Of a stretch of DNA of 64,000 bases, positions 46,009 to 56,813 are shown piece after piece. The notes under the pieces are model-generated. The model searched no databases and was not told the DNA's origin. It saw nothing but the letters and a program-made list of their open reading frames with translations. This DNA is from Chamaecyparis obtusa. Lineage: Eukaryota; Streptophyta; Pinopsida; Cupressales; Cupressaceae. The stretch spans positions 558,001 through 622,000 of the forward strand of contig BSBK01006386.1 of assembly GCA_027943335.1 (NCBI GenBank), read 5' to 3'. The stretch's first letter is position 1. Each line of letters begins with the position of its first letter. Both the position numbers and the translations under genes were made by a program.

Positions 46009-46365
46009 TATACAAGTTATAGGTCATATCTCAAATCTTCCACCTTACAACCAATCCAATAAGGTTCCCCATGATCCAATCCACAAGAAAGAACATGCTC
46101 TAATACCACCTAACATAGGGGCAAGGTAGATACAAGAAAAATCAAATAGAATTAACTCCACTTGAATAAAAAAAAATCCCTACTCAGAGTTACACATGGA
46201 AGTAATATATAATTCACATAAACAATGAAAATACAATGTATATGAGGTAAGGAAACTAGCTCTGATAAAATTTATAAGTTAGATATCAGATCTTCCATGC
46301 TACAACCAATCCAATAAGGCTCCCCATGATCCAATCCATAAGAAAGAACTTTCTTTGATACCACC
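46009..46365 (-). repeat. Duplicated PBS/LTR-end segment inside element D
   Basis: Before the true PBS (46352-46363, TGGTATCAAAGAA on the minus strand) there is a second, degraded PBS near 46101-46111. It is followed by about 150 bp of LTR-end sequence (46112-46260) and then a second copy of the leader. This is a partial tandem duplication of leader, PBS and LTR end. Confidence 0.72.
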
Positions 46366-47340
46366 TGACGTAGGGGCAAGGTAGATACAAGAAAAATCAA
46401 ACAGAATTGACTCCACTTGAATAAAAAAACAATCCCTGCTTAGAGTTACACATGGAAGCAATATATAATTCACATGAACAATGAAAACACAATGTATATG
46501 AGGTAAGGCAATTGGAAACCATACTGTTACAATTATATTAAATCTTTCAACATGTCAGGCTATGAGGCCTTTTGGGTTTTAGCCTTATACAAAGAAATTA
46601 TGAAACTAGAATCTCATCTTGCATCCTATCCTTATCTCCAATGATGTATCTTGATAATGATGTCCTTACTTTATTACTTACTACTTTTCTACATCAACCT
46701 AGATTCCTTATATAGCTAGCTAAGGCACAAGTCAGCCAGTCAGGCATTTAATTACATTATAGGTCCAACCTAGAGGAGTAAACCAAAAATAAATAAAGAA
46801 TGAACTAAAATTGATGCGAGGTTACATTTAGGTCCAAACATGACCCAAGAAAATATTCCTAACTTATAAAGATCCAATTTCATCATATGGAACTGTGCAA
46901 GATGAAAAACTCCTCGTTTCACATGAAATTTGCTAAAAATTAATACCTAAGGAAACCAGTGATAACTTCTAGCTCATGATGAATTAGGATTTGTGGTCTT
47001 AGGTAAAGATATTATTTTAGGCCCTCTTTAAGGTCCTATTATTTCAAAGGATGATTCATTAAGGATCAATGGCTACATGACACATAATCATCATGTGGAA
47101 AGCAGGAAAATACGGCTTCGACAACAAGGTAAAACATCTCTAACTTCGACATGATCCATCCAATCCTAATGCGCTCATAGGAGAAGGTTCCAAAATAGGT
47201 CCTCAACATTGTGTTAGCTTCACATAACATGAAAACAACAACCACAATGGCTATAATGCAAACAACATATAGATACAGAAAATAGGAAATAGTTTTGGCT
47301 AATGTACGATTGCTCAAAGACTCAAGATGCTCCTATATCA
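46366..47340 (-). repeat. Element D 5' LTR
   Basis: A 975-bp LTR. On the minus strand it starts TGATATAGGAGCATCTTGAG and ends CCCCTACGTCA. The TTTTG duplication follows at 47341-47345. Confidence 0.92.
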
Positions 47341-47345
47341 TTTTG

Positions 47346-47883
47346 TATAAGTATAGAACACTTTTATGAAAATGATAAGTATTGTGATTTTGATAATGAA
47401 GTAAGGTTGTGCATCTACAAGTAGAGATCAAATGCGAGATCAGTAAGAGACCGAGCTATAATTGGAACTATCTAAGCAAGATAAGTGCTTGTATTGTTCA
47501 CCTTTTGGATAGCTCATTGAGACAATTTTTAATTCTAAGAATAGTTTTCTCACCAACTTTAACCAGGTGTTTGGTATACCCATAATAGGGTTTTTTATTC
47601 CTCTAACAATGAAATGTACTATGTAATAATCAGCTCCTAACAGGGCTAGATCTCCTAACAGGGATATCATATTTTACTGCATATTTGTGGGTAGCATCCC
47701 CGTTGGGGTTTTCCCTTGGCTAGGGTTTCTTTGAAAACAAATCATGGTGTCATGAATAATGTGTTGTACTTATATGTTCTTTTCATTTCAGAATTGTTAT
47801 GGTTTATTTATAATTGGTTGAATTTTAAGTCAAAATTTAGTAATACTGATTCATCCCCCTCTCAGTATTACCTAATCCTAACA
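47346..47883 (+). repeat. Element C 5' LTR, right part
   Basis: Continues the LTR interrupted at 33495 and aligns with 58335-58858 of the 3' LTR. It ends CCTAATCCTAACA, followed by the PBS variant TGGTATTAGAGC (47886-47897). Confidence 0.88.
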
Positions 47884-47942
47884 ATTGGTATTAGAGCTAT
47901 TGGCCCTTGGAGAGAAATCCTAATAGCTTAAGGGAGATCAGA

Positions 47943-49094
47943 ATGGATTTAGAAAGTTTTCAAGAGAACTTTGATGCAACACTTGAAGATCTGGACAAAG
48001 ATAAGGCTGAGAATGGTATATTAAAATTTAAATTAAGAAGAGCATAAGGTTGAAAGATTTGAGAATAAAAATCCAAACAACCCAAAAATATTTGCAAACT
48101 GGAATAACCTGTTACAAGAGAAGAATGGAGACAAACTGCAATAGCTCTCAAAAGTAAAATTGCATTAGAGAAATTAAAAGAGCAAATACAAGATTCATCC
48201 TTAAATAGGAGAGTGAGAAACCCTAAGTGAATCTTTAGAGAGGAATAAAATATCAAAAGAATCTATTACTCTAACAAAGGTTTCATCAAGAAACTGAAGG
48301 AGCATATTGAAACTTCAAGATGTCAAAAACAAGACCTTATAGACAAAATCAATAAAGAATCAGTCAATGATACATCAGATCAAGTGAAGAGGCTAGAAAC
48401 AAAGTTGAAGAGTCACTAAAGGAAGCAAATGAGCAGATAGGACAAATGAAAACTGAACTTGACCATTAAAAAAATAAATATTAGGAATTGGATAAATATA
48501 ATCAAATCATTAAAGGTGAACTCACTCAAGCTAAATTGCACATTGAGAAATTGCACATGAGCAGTGATAAGATTGATGAACAAAGAGAAATACAAAAGCC
48601 TAAAGGATATATGACTAGAGTTGGATTCAATAAAGAATAATGTTCTAAAACTCAAAAACAAACAAATGAAGCAAAGACTGAAGAAAGACCTACTCCTGAG
48701 GAAAGACCTACTCATGAAGAACCTAGAGAATATATCAGACCTTTTCGAGGTAGATGCTTTGGATGTAACAAAGTTGGACATATGAAAAGAGATTTCAGAA
48801 ATAAATGTACCTCTAAACCCTTTACCAACTATTATTTTAACTGTTATGATTATGGACAAAAGAAAGGAGATTGTAGAAAACCAAACCAGTCTAGATATAA
48901 TCAAGATTATGTCAAAGAAGAATCAGCAACCAAGATCACATCTAGAAAATTGTAACAAGTTTGGGCATACTGAAAGGTATTATAAACTAAAAATTAATCA
49001 GGATAGAAGGATACCTCCTACATGTTACAAATGCAACAATCTTGGACATATAGCGAAGCTTTATAGATATAATAAAGAGGACAACATAAGATGA
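47943..49094 (+). pseudogene. Element C ORF1 remnant: coiled coil and degenerate zinc knuckles
   Basis: ATG at 47943 (MDLESFQENFDATLEDLDKD) begins a charged, coiled-coil-like region with several frameshifts and stops. Knuckle-like segments follow: CFGCNKVGHMKRDF (about 48754), CYDYGQKKGDC (about 48844), CNKFGHTERYY (about 48953) and CYKCNNLGHIAKLY (about 49024). Each lacks at least one zinc ligand, most often the last cysteine. Layout and length match ORF1 of element E (coiled coil, then multiple knuckles, no capsid domain). Confidence 0.72.
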
Positions 49095-49228
49095 CCAAGA
49101 AGATCAAGTGAACCAAGAGGACCACCTCCTATGGTTATAAGGAATAATGTTGGTGACAGTGGTAAGAGTCTTAATAATTACATGAATGAGTTTGAGAATC
49201 ATTTCAAGAAATTAGAAGATGAAAAGAT

Positions 49229-51848
49229 ATGGCAAGTAAAATTTTAAACAAAGCATTAGTTCAAGGAGAGACAATAGATGATATTGTATCTTCGCATGAT
49301 GAGTTCTTTGAGGCATCAACCTAGAGGGTCACATAGTCTTAGGGGGAGCATTGGATGTAGTGAACAAAATGTATCCAGCCCTTGCATATGTGGAGTAAGC
49401 TCATGCAAGCTTAGGTATGGTATGTATAGACACTACGGAGTCTGTGGTGAGAGTGCAGCACTACAAGATTTATTTTCAGTGTTCATGATTTTTGTGTTGA
49501 CTGGATGGTATGCAAAGTTGAGCTACTTGTGTTTAATGCACTTACTCAACTTGAAAAGGATAAAAGGACTTAGAAGATATTATTTTAGCACTATTTTTTT
49601 ATCAATGACTAAGGAGAGCAGAGTTGATAAAGATTTCAAGTCATCTAGCTGAGAGATTGTGTGATCGCATAAAGAAAGAACCTAGATTTTAGTGCATTAA
49701 AGGTATTTAGACTTATTCTCACTAAGAAGTTATTGATGCACCAATAGTTTTTGATATCGTGGATAGACCTAGGTATAAGTTTAAGATACATCCTTTTAAG
49801 TCTTGTAAGGATGATCCAGAGGGAGCATTTTCACAAACCCTTATCGGTGTATTGCATGTAGAAGATATTAGGGCATACATACACTACAAGTATGAGGTCA
49901 TTGGGGATGTAAACATTTATAGTGAATTGGATTCTATGATAGAAGAAGATGTATCTATGGTAGAAGAGTTCAAACAGCTACAAGACCAATCTATTATAAA
50001 ACTAACTCTACTCATAGAGTTCATGGAAATAGAATGGTTCAAGATTATCCTTAGTAGGATACATGATCAGTTTGTTTAGATTAGTGAAAAACTAGTGAAA
50101 ATATGTGCACAAATTATTCATGAGATAACAGGCCTAGATAATGAAGGAGCCATACCAGTTTCAGAAAAGAACTTAAGGAAACAAGAAGAAACCCTAACCC
50201 CTTCCAAGTAGGAGAAGAGGGTGATGATAGTAAATGACATTTATTAACAAGATGTTAGGTTGGTAGCCATGTTGTTTGGATACAAGTTGTTTTATAGCAG
50301 AAGACCTAATTCAGGTTCTACTGGAGTTGTTATGATGGCCTATAAGATGGTCAAGGAAAACAAGAAATATGATCTTTGTGAAATACTAGCACAGAAGTTC
50401 CTAGAGAATGTGAAATCCATAAATAAAGACAAATCTAAAGCATTTAGATTTGGGTCATTACTAGTTCACATATACATTCATATCATTCACAAGTTTCCCA
50501 ACATGCACCCTAGGGCATGGAAAGATAATGTACCCACAGGGATTCAGATTTTAGAAAGTTACAGGATACATGACAAGAATTGGGTTGGTGGAGAGTTATT
50601 TTATTGGACTAAGATACTCCAAAGACAAATGAAGGAAAGGTATAGGGTACCAGAAAACATTGTTGAAAAGTTTCAGGACACTATTTATTTCATGGTTGAA
50701 ACTTTTTTTTTTTTTTTAGGTAGTGGAACCAAGACTGAAGTGGTGTTATCCTATGGGATATGAACTAAGTGCTGAGATTCTAACCATGCAGGTAGATCAT
50801 GTATTGGAAATAGAAAAAGACCCTACCCAAGAAAGATGGGGAACTTATAAGGAGAAGTATGAAAAATTCAGAGAAGAGAAAGAAAAAGTAACAAGGAAAA
50901 GGAAGATTAGCAAAATTATGGACGATATAAGTGTGAAGGTAGGAATCATGAAGGATCAATTTATAAACATAAGAAACAAGATGGAAGCATCCTCAAGCAT
51001 GGCCATTGATGCTTTTATCCCTTCAGAAGTAGATAAGACAGTAACTCCTACTATTGACATTGTTGACTTGTCAGTTACACAAGAGGAGGCAACATAATAA
51101 TTTGTACCTATGATCATCCCTAGGAGATATACAAGATCTAGAAAGTAGGATAGTCTAAAAGAAAAAGAGGTAGAAGTGAAGAGGAAGAAGAAAGAGGAAA
51201 GGGTAGCTAAGAAAGTAGATGAGAAAGCAACGCAGAAGGATCCACAAACCCTATGGAAGCCTAACCTTAAATCATTGCAGAAAAGAGTGATAAAAGATGG
51301 AAATTTGAAGATAGTAGACAGGTACTATGAGAGGTATGATGCTGAAAATCAAGTAATCATCGAAGATACTTTCATTGAGCATCTTTTGAATTTCAAGAAA
51401 AATTTGTTAGAAATTGAAGGAAGCATCCCTAAGGAGCTATACAGAAAATTAGAGATAAGGAAATAGTTGGCTCAATCAGAGGATGAAAAAATAAGGAATA
51501 AGGCTATAGAGTACATTTTACCTATTGTCTCAATACAGGAAAGAGACCAAATTATAAATGCATTAAAACTTCTATTGAGGACAAAGGACATACTAGTAAA
51601 AATCATGGCTAGAAAGTAAGATGAGGTAATTGCGGACACTCAAAAGGCACTTGATCAAATCCTAATGAGTGATATGTCAAAGAAAACATCACCTCCTAAG
51701 GTCACTAAACCTATGGATTTGGGATTGGGAGAAAGTTCAAATATAGTAGGTGGAAGTGAACAAGCCATCATACAACCAGATTTATTTGTCACTAGTGTGC
51801 ATGTTACCCTTGACACTTTAAATGATATTAATAATCCATTTTTGGATA
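49229..51848 (+). pseudogene. Element C ORF2 remnant, N-terminal and middle part
   Basis: Homologous and collinear with ORF2 of element E. The start MASKILNKALVQGE (49229) parallels MASSSTSAKKGSDMLVQGE. Then ILSRIHDQFV and HEITGLD (E: ILSRVHDGKI, HHVTGLP). 50260-50763 has YKLFYSRRP, MMAYKMVKENKKYDL, FRFGSLLVHIYIHIIHKFP, RYRVPENIVEKFQDTIYFMV. 50723-51097 has GTYKEKYEKFREE. Later parts (51176-51466, 51665-51848) are lysine-rich. A segment at about 49330-49740 has no counterpart in E and may be an insertion. Many stops and shifts. The frame is cut by array F at GGATA. Confidence 0.75.
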
Positions 51849-52535
51849 TGATGTAAAAAAAAAAAAAAAAAAAATTTCATTTTCCAAAGTGTATAGGTGG
51901 AATAAAAGAAAAAAAAAAGAAGAAATCATTTCATTTATCAAGGTGTGTAGGTGACATTTTAAAAATTTGTAGAAAGTTCTTGCATTTAATATTTGTAGCT
52001 CGGTAGTTACACTTTTCTATTTTCTTATTAGTCCACAAAGGTAATGTAATTTTCTAATTGGCCCACATGGTGGTGCTAAATATTAATTAGGTGGGTATTT
52101 AATATTTGTATCAAGATAGTTGCATCTATCTTTTATCCCACATTAGTTATGTTGTAATATCTTAGGTGGGAAATGCCTATATAAAAAAGGCATAGAAGTA
52201 TTCATAAGCAAGCTCTCAAGTTGTAGAATCTCCTATTAGAGAAGAAGTCCTCAAGTTGTAGGATCTTTTATTAAGAAAGAAGATCTCACATTGTAAGTTG
52301 TCAAGTTGTAGGATCTCTTATTGGAGAAGAAGTGCTCAAGTTGTAGAATCTCTTATTGGGAAGAAACTCTCAAGTTGTAGCTCTTAGATTGTAAGCTTTG
52401 AGAATGTAAGATTTCTCAAGTTGTAATGATTTTTAAGTATTAATATATATTTTGTAAAGTATTTTATCTTCTCTTTATCTCCATATTGTTATATTTTTGG
52501 TTATGAGTTGATAAGGGTGGTGTGACCCTTCATTA
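51849..52535 (+). repeat. Element F LTR 1
   Basis: 687 bp, lacking about 90 bp after TGATG where a long A-run remains. TATA box TATATAAA at 52178-52185. Degenerate tandem CTCAAGTTGTAGRATCTCYT motifs at about 52209-52425. Confidence 0.87.
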
Positions 52536-53403
52536 GTGGTATCAAGTAGAGAGTTTTTGAGTATGTAGACAAATCATCGAATGTGAGGTAGTTTGCACCA
52601 GGACCTTGGGTTGGGTGAAATTTTCTTAAGAAGATGCGAGTATGGAAAAGAGAAAGAAGATCACTTTTGTGATTGGATAGATTCTTAGAATTCTTAGACT
52701 TGAGAAGATTAGAGAGAGATATCAAGAAGAGACAAGAGTTGCAATACTAGATTTGAAGAAGCAAGTGGTTGAATTAGAAGTGGAGCTAAAAAAAAGAAGA
52801 GTGATTCATCAGAAAAGAGATGATAACGATTCTTTGAATGCAGGAAAGAAAGAGGATGTGGTGGAGTATCACGCAAGCGGTACAAAAGAAGAGGGAGATC
52901 TTGAAGATGAGAAGATTCATGAACCTGTAATTAAATAAGATAATTTATTAATGAAGATTGTAGTAGTTGAGAAAGATAAGAATTCTTTAGTTGAAGGTCA
53001 AAGGAAAGAATTCATTACATGCCTTATTGAAGACACAAAAGAAGAAAACAAAGATGAAGATGTGAAAGAGGTAAATTTTATGAATCATGGGATGCTAACT
53101 TTGAGATGGATTTGAAATATAATGATGCCGGTTTATATGAGGACTTTACAAGTGATGTTTGGTATGCAAAAGAAGATTTGTATGATATTATAGAGTTACA
53201 GATGGACAAAGTTGATTGCAGGGGAGTATTGTCAACAACATATACTTATTCCAACTAGGTGTTGGAAAAGAAGGGAAAATAAAATATATCGGCAGCAGAT
53301 ACTTGTTCCAACAAGGTGTTGGAAAAGAAGAAAAAAAAATATCAATAGTGGCTACTTAATTTTGTGAATCCATATTCACAAAAAATTTCTTACCTTGGGT
53401 GTC
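52536..53403 (+). pseudogene. Element F body 1 with broken ORF
   Basis: Has PBS-like TGGTATCAAG at 52537, then a glutamate/lysine-rich frame (from about 52753) that stops early after KIHEPVIK. The matching frame in body 2 is longer. A further deletion near 53074 shifts the frame. It ends CTTGGGTGTC before the next LTR. Confidence 0.75.
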
Positions 53404-54176
53404 TGATGCAGGACCATCTTGCATCATAAAAGTAAAAGGGGGCATGATAAAAAAGAAAAAAAAAAGAGAGAAAAAAAAAAGGAAAGAAAAGGAGAAAAAA
53501 AAAGAAAAAAAAAATTATTTCATTTTTCAAAGTGCATAGGTGGAATAAAATTTAAAAAAATGAAATCATTTCATTTATCAAGGTGTGTAGGTGGCATTTT
53601 AAAAATTTGTAGAAAGTTCTTGCATTTAATATTTGTAGCTCAGTAGTTACACTTTTCTATTTTCTTATTAGCCCACAAAAACAATGTAATTTTTTAATTG
53701 GCCCACATGGTGGTGCTAAATATTAATTAGGTGGGTACTTAATATTTGTATCAAGGTAGTTGCATCTATCTTTTATCCTACATTGGTTGTGTTGTAATAT
53801 CTTGGGTGGGAAATGCCTATATAAAGAAGGCATAAAAGTATTTATAAGCAAGCTCTCAAGTTGTAGAATTTCCTATTAGAGAAGAAGTTCTCAAATTGTA
53901 GGATCTTGTATTGGGGAAGAAGCTCTCACATTGTAAGTTCTCAAATTGTAGGATCTCCTATTGGAGAAGAAGTGTTCAAGTTGTAGAATCTCTTATTGGG
54001 GAAGAAGCTCTCAAGTTGTAGCTCTTAGATTGTAAGTTTTGAGGATGTAAGATTTCTCAAGTTGTAATGATTTTTAAGTATTAATATATGCTTTGTAAAG
54101 TATTTTGTCTTTTCTTTGTCTCCATGTTGTTATATTTTTTGTTATGAGTTGGTAAGGGTGGTGTGGCCCTTCATTA
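53404..54176 (+). repeat. Element F LTR 2
   Basis: 773 bp. Starts TGATGCAGGACCATCTTGCA. TATA box at 53818-53825. Tandem AAGTTGTAG motifs at about 53848-54065. Confidence 0.9.
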
Positions 54177-55093
54177 GTGGTATCAGAGTAGAGAGTTTTT
54201 GAGTGTGTAGACAGATCACCGAACATGAGACAGTTTGCACCAAGACCTTGGGTTGGGTGAAATTTTCTTAAGAGGATGCGAGTATGGAGAAGAGAAAGAA
54301 GATCACTTTTGTGATTGGATAGATTCTTAGAATTTTTAGATTTGAGAAGATTAGAGAGAGATATCAAGAAAAGACAAGAGTTGCAATATTAGATTTGAAG
54401 AAGCAAGTGGTTGAATTAGAAGTGGAGCTAAAAAAAAGAAGAGTAATTCATCAGAAAAGAGATGATAACGATTCTTCGGATGCAAGAAAGAAAGAGTTTG
54501 TGGTGGAGTATCACACAAGCGATACAAAAGAAGAGAGAGATCTTGAAGATGAGAAGATTCATGAACCTGTACTTGAAGAAGATAATTTATTAATGAAGAT
54601 TGTAGCAGTTGAGGAAGAGTGGAATTCTTTGGTTGAAGGTCAAAAGAAAGAAGTTGTTACATGTCTTATTGAACATACGAAAGAAGAAAACAAAGATGAA
54701 GATGTGAAAGAGGTAAATTTTTATGAATCATGGGATGCTAACTTTGAGATGGATTTGAAATATAATGATGCTGGTTTATATGAGGACTTTGTAAGTGATG
54801 TTTGGTATGCAAAAGAAGATTTGTATGGTATTACATAGTTTATTATAGATGCATTAAATCCTACAAGATTGGAGGAAAATGAGAGTTACAGATGGACAAA
54901 ATTGATTGCAGAGGAGTATTGTCAATAGCATATACTTGTTTCAACTAGGTGTTGGAAAAGAAGAAAAAATGAAATATATCGGCAGTAGATACTTGTTCCG
55001 GCAAGGTTTTGGAAGAGAAGAAAAAAAAATATCAACAGTGGCTACTTAATTTTGTGAATCCATATTCACAAAAATTTTCCTACCTTGAGTGTT
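54177..55093 (+). other. Element F body 2 with ~150-codon acidic ORF
   Basis: PBS TGGTATCAGAGT at 54178-54189. An open frame to 54838 includes KKQVVELEVELKKRR, a DLEDEKIHEPV segment, NFYESWDANFEMDLKYNDAG and DVWYAKEDLYG. It is very acidic and helix-prone, with no ATG at the nominal 54395 boundary (TTG there), so the true start is unclear. I do not recognise the product. Body 1 encodes the same protein in broken form. Confidence 0.65.
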
Positions 55094-55869
55094 TGATGCA
55101 GGAGCATCTTGCATCACAAAAATAAAAGGGGGCATGATAAAAAAAGAAAAAAAAAAAGAGAAAAAAAAAAGAAAGAAAGAAAAGGAAAAAAAAAAAAAAA
55201 AGTTATTTCATTTTCCAAAGTGCATAGGTGGAATAAAAGAAAAAAAAAATGAAATCATTTCATTTATCAAGGTGTGTAGGTGGAATTTTAGAAATTTGTA
55301 GAAAGTTCTTACATTTAATATTTGTAGCTCGGTAGTTACATTTTTCTATTTTCTTATTAGCCCACAAAGGCAATGTAATTTTCTAATTGGCCCACATGGT
55401 GGTGCTAAATATTAATTGGGTGGGTATTTAATATTTGTATCAAGGTAGTTGCATCTATCTTTTATCCCACATTGGTTATGTTGTAATATCTTGGGTGGGA
55501 AATGCCTATATAAAGAAGACATAGATGCATTCATAAGCAATCTCTCAAGTTGTAGAATCTCCTATTGGAGAAGAAATTCTCAACTTGTAAGATCTTGTAT
55601 TGGGGAAGAAGCTCTTACATTGTAAGTTCTCAAGTTGTAAGATCTCCTAGTGGAGAAGAAGTGCTCAAGTTGTAGAATCTTTTATTGGGGAAGAAGCTCT
55701 CAAATTGTAGCTCTTGGATTGTAAGCTTTGAGGATGTAAGATTTCTCAAGTTGTAATGATTTTCAAGTATTAATGTATGCTTTGTAAATAATTTTGTCTT
55801 CTCTTTGTGTCCATGTTGTTATGTTTTTGGTGATGAGTTGGTAAGGGTGGGTGGTGTGGACCTTCATCA
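55094..55869 (+). repeat. Element F LTR 3
   Basis: 776 bp. Starts TGATGCAGGAGCATCTTGCA and ends CCTTCATCA before GGATA. TATA box at 55507-55514. Tandem AAGTTGTAG motifs at about 55537-55750. Confidence 0.9.
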
Positions 55870-55874
55870 GGATA

Positions 55875-56182
55875 ATTTGGATAGTGAGATGGAAGTTGGA
55901 GATCAAGAACAACTAGAGGAAGAGAAAAAGGAGGAGCAACAAGAAGAGAAAATACAAGAGAAAGATATACAACTAGAGGAAAAGAAGGAAGAAAAGATCA
56001 AAATAGAAACATTTGTTGAGGTTAAAATGGACACCTCCTTATTTTTGGCAAGTATGGTCAAACCAATAATTTCTTATGTAGACAGTAAGGATGAGGATGA
56101 GCTTATGAGGCTATCCTACTTATCAATTGATGAGCTTAAGGGGCTTTCTAATGAGTGGTTCTTAAGACACAACACTTGGTGA
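55875..56182 (+). pseudogene. Element C ORF2 remnant, middle part beyond array F
   Basis: The frame resumes with an acidic, glutamate-rich linker and then MRLSYLSIDELKGLSNEWFL, which lines up with the E segment ending IPTLDFANLSADQMLNIGEI. It is broken shortly after by the 5S-derived insert. Confidence 0.65.
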
Positions 56183-56228
56183 AGGTTTTGCAAATGGGGT
56201 TGCAAGCAGAGTGGGTTTAGCCATGGAG

Positions 56229-56305
56229 GAAACTCTGTAGTTAAGCGTGCTCAAGCTAGAGTAGTACTGGGATGGGTGACCTCCCGGGAAATCCTAGTGC
56301 TTCAC
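56229..56305 (+). pseudogene. 5S rRNA-like segment, copy 1
   Basis: Resembles the 3' two-thirds of plant 5S rRNA: AGTTAAGCGTGCT (box A region), AGAGTAGTACTGGGATGGGT (intermediate element) and GATGGGTGACCTCCCGGGAA (box C). The 5' third is missing or unrecognisable. The RNA polymerase III internal promoter looks well preserved. Confidence 0.85.
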
Positions 56306-56583
56306 TTCTATGAGCATCACCTAGATCCAATGAGTGATAAGTGTTCCATTCATTCTCATGAGAGATGGGTTCATGTGAACCACTACTCATGAAACATGGG
56401 TCAATGAGTTTGAATCAAAAAATACACAGTTAAATCCTATTAGCAATATCACAATTTGACTTGCCGTGAAAAATATCTCCTACTTATCAATTGATGAGCT
56501 TTCTAATGAGTGGTTCATAAGGCACAACACTTGGTGAAGTTTTTGCAAATGGGGTTGCAAGCAGAGTGGGTTTAACGATGGAG

Positions 56584-56660
56584 GAAACTCTGTAGTTAAC
56601 TGCGCTCAAGCTAGAGTAGTATTGGGACGGGTGACCTCCCGAGAAGTCCCACTGCTTCAC
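56584..56660 (+). pseudogene. 5S rRNA-like segment, copy 2
   Basis: Same segment as copy 1, more altered in box A (AGTTAACTGCGCT) and with GACGGGTGACCTCCCGAGAA at box C. Confidence 0.83.
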
Positions 56661-56813
56661 CTCTATGAGCATCACCTAGATTCAATGAGTGCTAAGTGTT
56701 TCATTCATTCTCATGAGAGATGGGTTTTTTTGAACCATTACTCATGAAACATGGGTCAATGAGTTTGACTCAAAAATTACATAGTTAAATCCTGATAGAA
56801 ATATCACAACTTC

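Larger units (their letters stand above)
33496..47340 (-). mobile_element. Element D: Ty3/gypsy chromovirus, decayed, containing element E
   Basis: A minus-strand chromovirus with two 975-bp LTRs (33496-34470 and 46366-47340) and TTTTG duplications (33491-33495 and 47341-47345). Gag, protease, RT, RNase H, integrase and chromodomain are all recognisable in the right order but broken by stops. By eye the LTRs differ by roughly 10%, so the insertion is old. It sits in the 5' LTR of element C. Element E splits it between the zinc knuckle and protease. It is the same family as relics A and B. Confidence 0.92.
51849..55869 (+). mobile_element. Element F array: small non-autonomous LTR element in tandem (LTR-body-LTR-body-LTR)
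   Basis: Three LTRs (51849-52535, 53404-54176, 55094-55869) alternate with two short bodies (52536-53403 and 54177-55093). The whole array is flanked by one GGATA duplication (51844-51848 and 55870-55874). LTRs run TGATGCAGGA...TTCATYA. Each body begins TGGTATCA(GA)G, the initiator-Met-tRNA primer site. Bodies are under 1 kb with a single short ORF and no pol. The shared-LTR tandem structure is expected from unequal recombination between LTRs. Inserted in ORF2 of element C. Confidence 0.9.
56114..56812 (+). repeat. Tandem duplication carrying a 5S-rRNA-derived insert
   Basis: Two units (56114-56477 and 56478-56812), each holding the same short piece of element C ORF2 (CTACTTATCAATTGATGAGC) followed by about 290 bp that includes a 5S rRNA-like segment. 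An insert therefore landed in ORF2 and the region was then duplicated in tandem. It could be a 5S-derived SINE or part of a Cassandra-type terminal-repeat element. Confidence 0.75.

Noticed and set aside
49278..49652. A 124-residue frame with several cysteines in element C
   Set aside because: No counterpart in element E, no knuckle spacing, and many stops around it. Probably non-coding filler or an unrecognised small insertion.
53419..53646. Lysine/glutamate-rich frame (also 55089-55301)
   Set aside because: Comes from A/G-rich low-complexity sequence at the start of the F LTRs.
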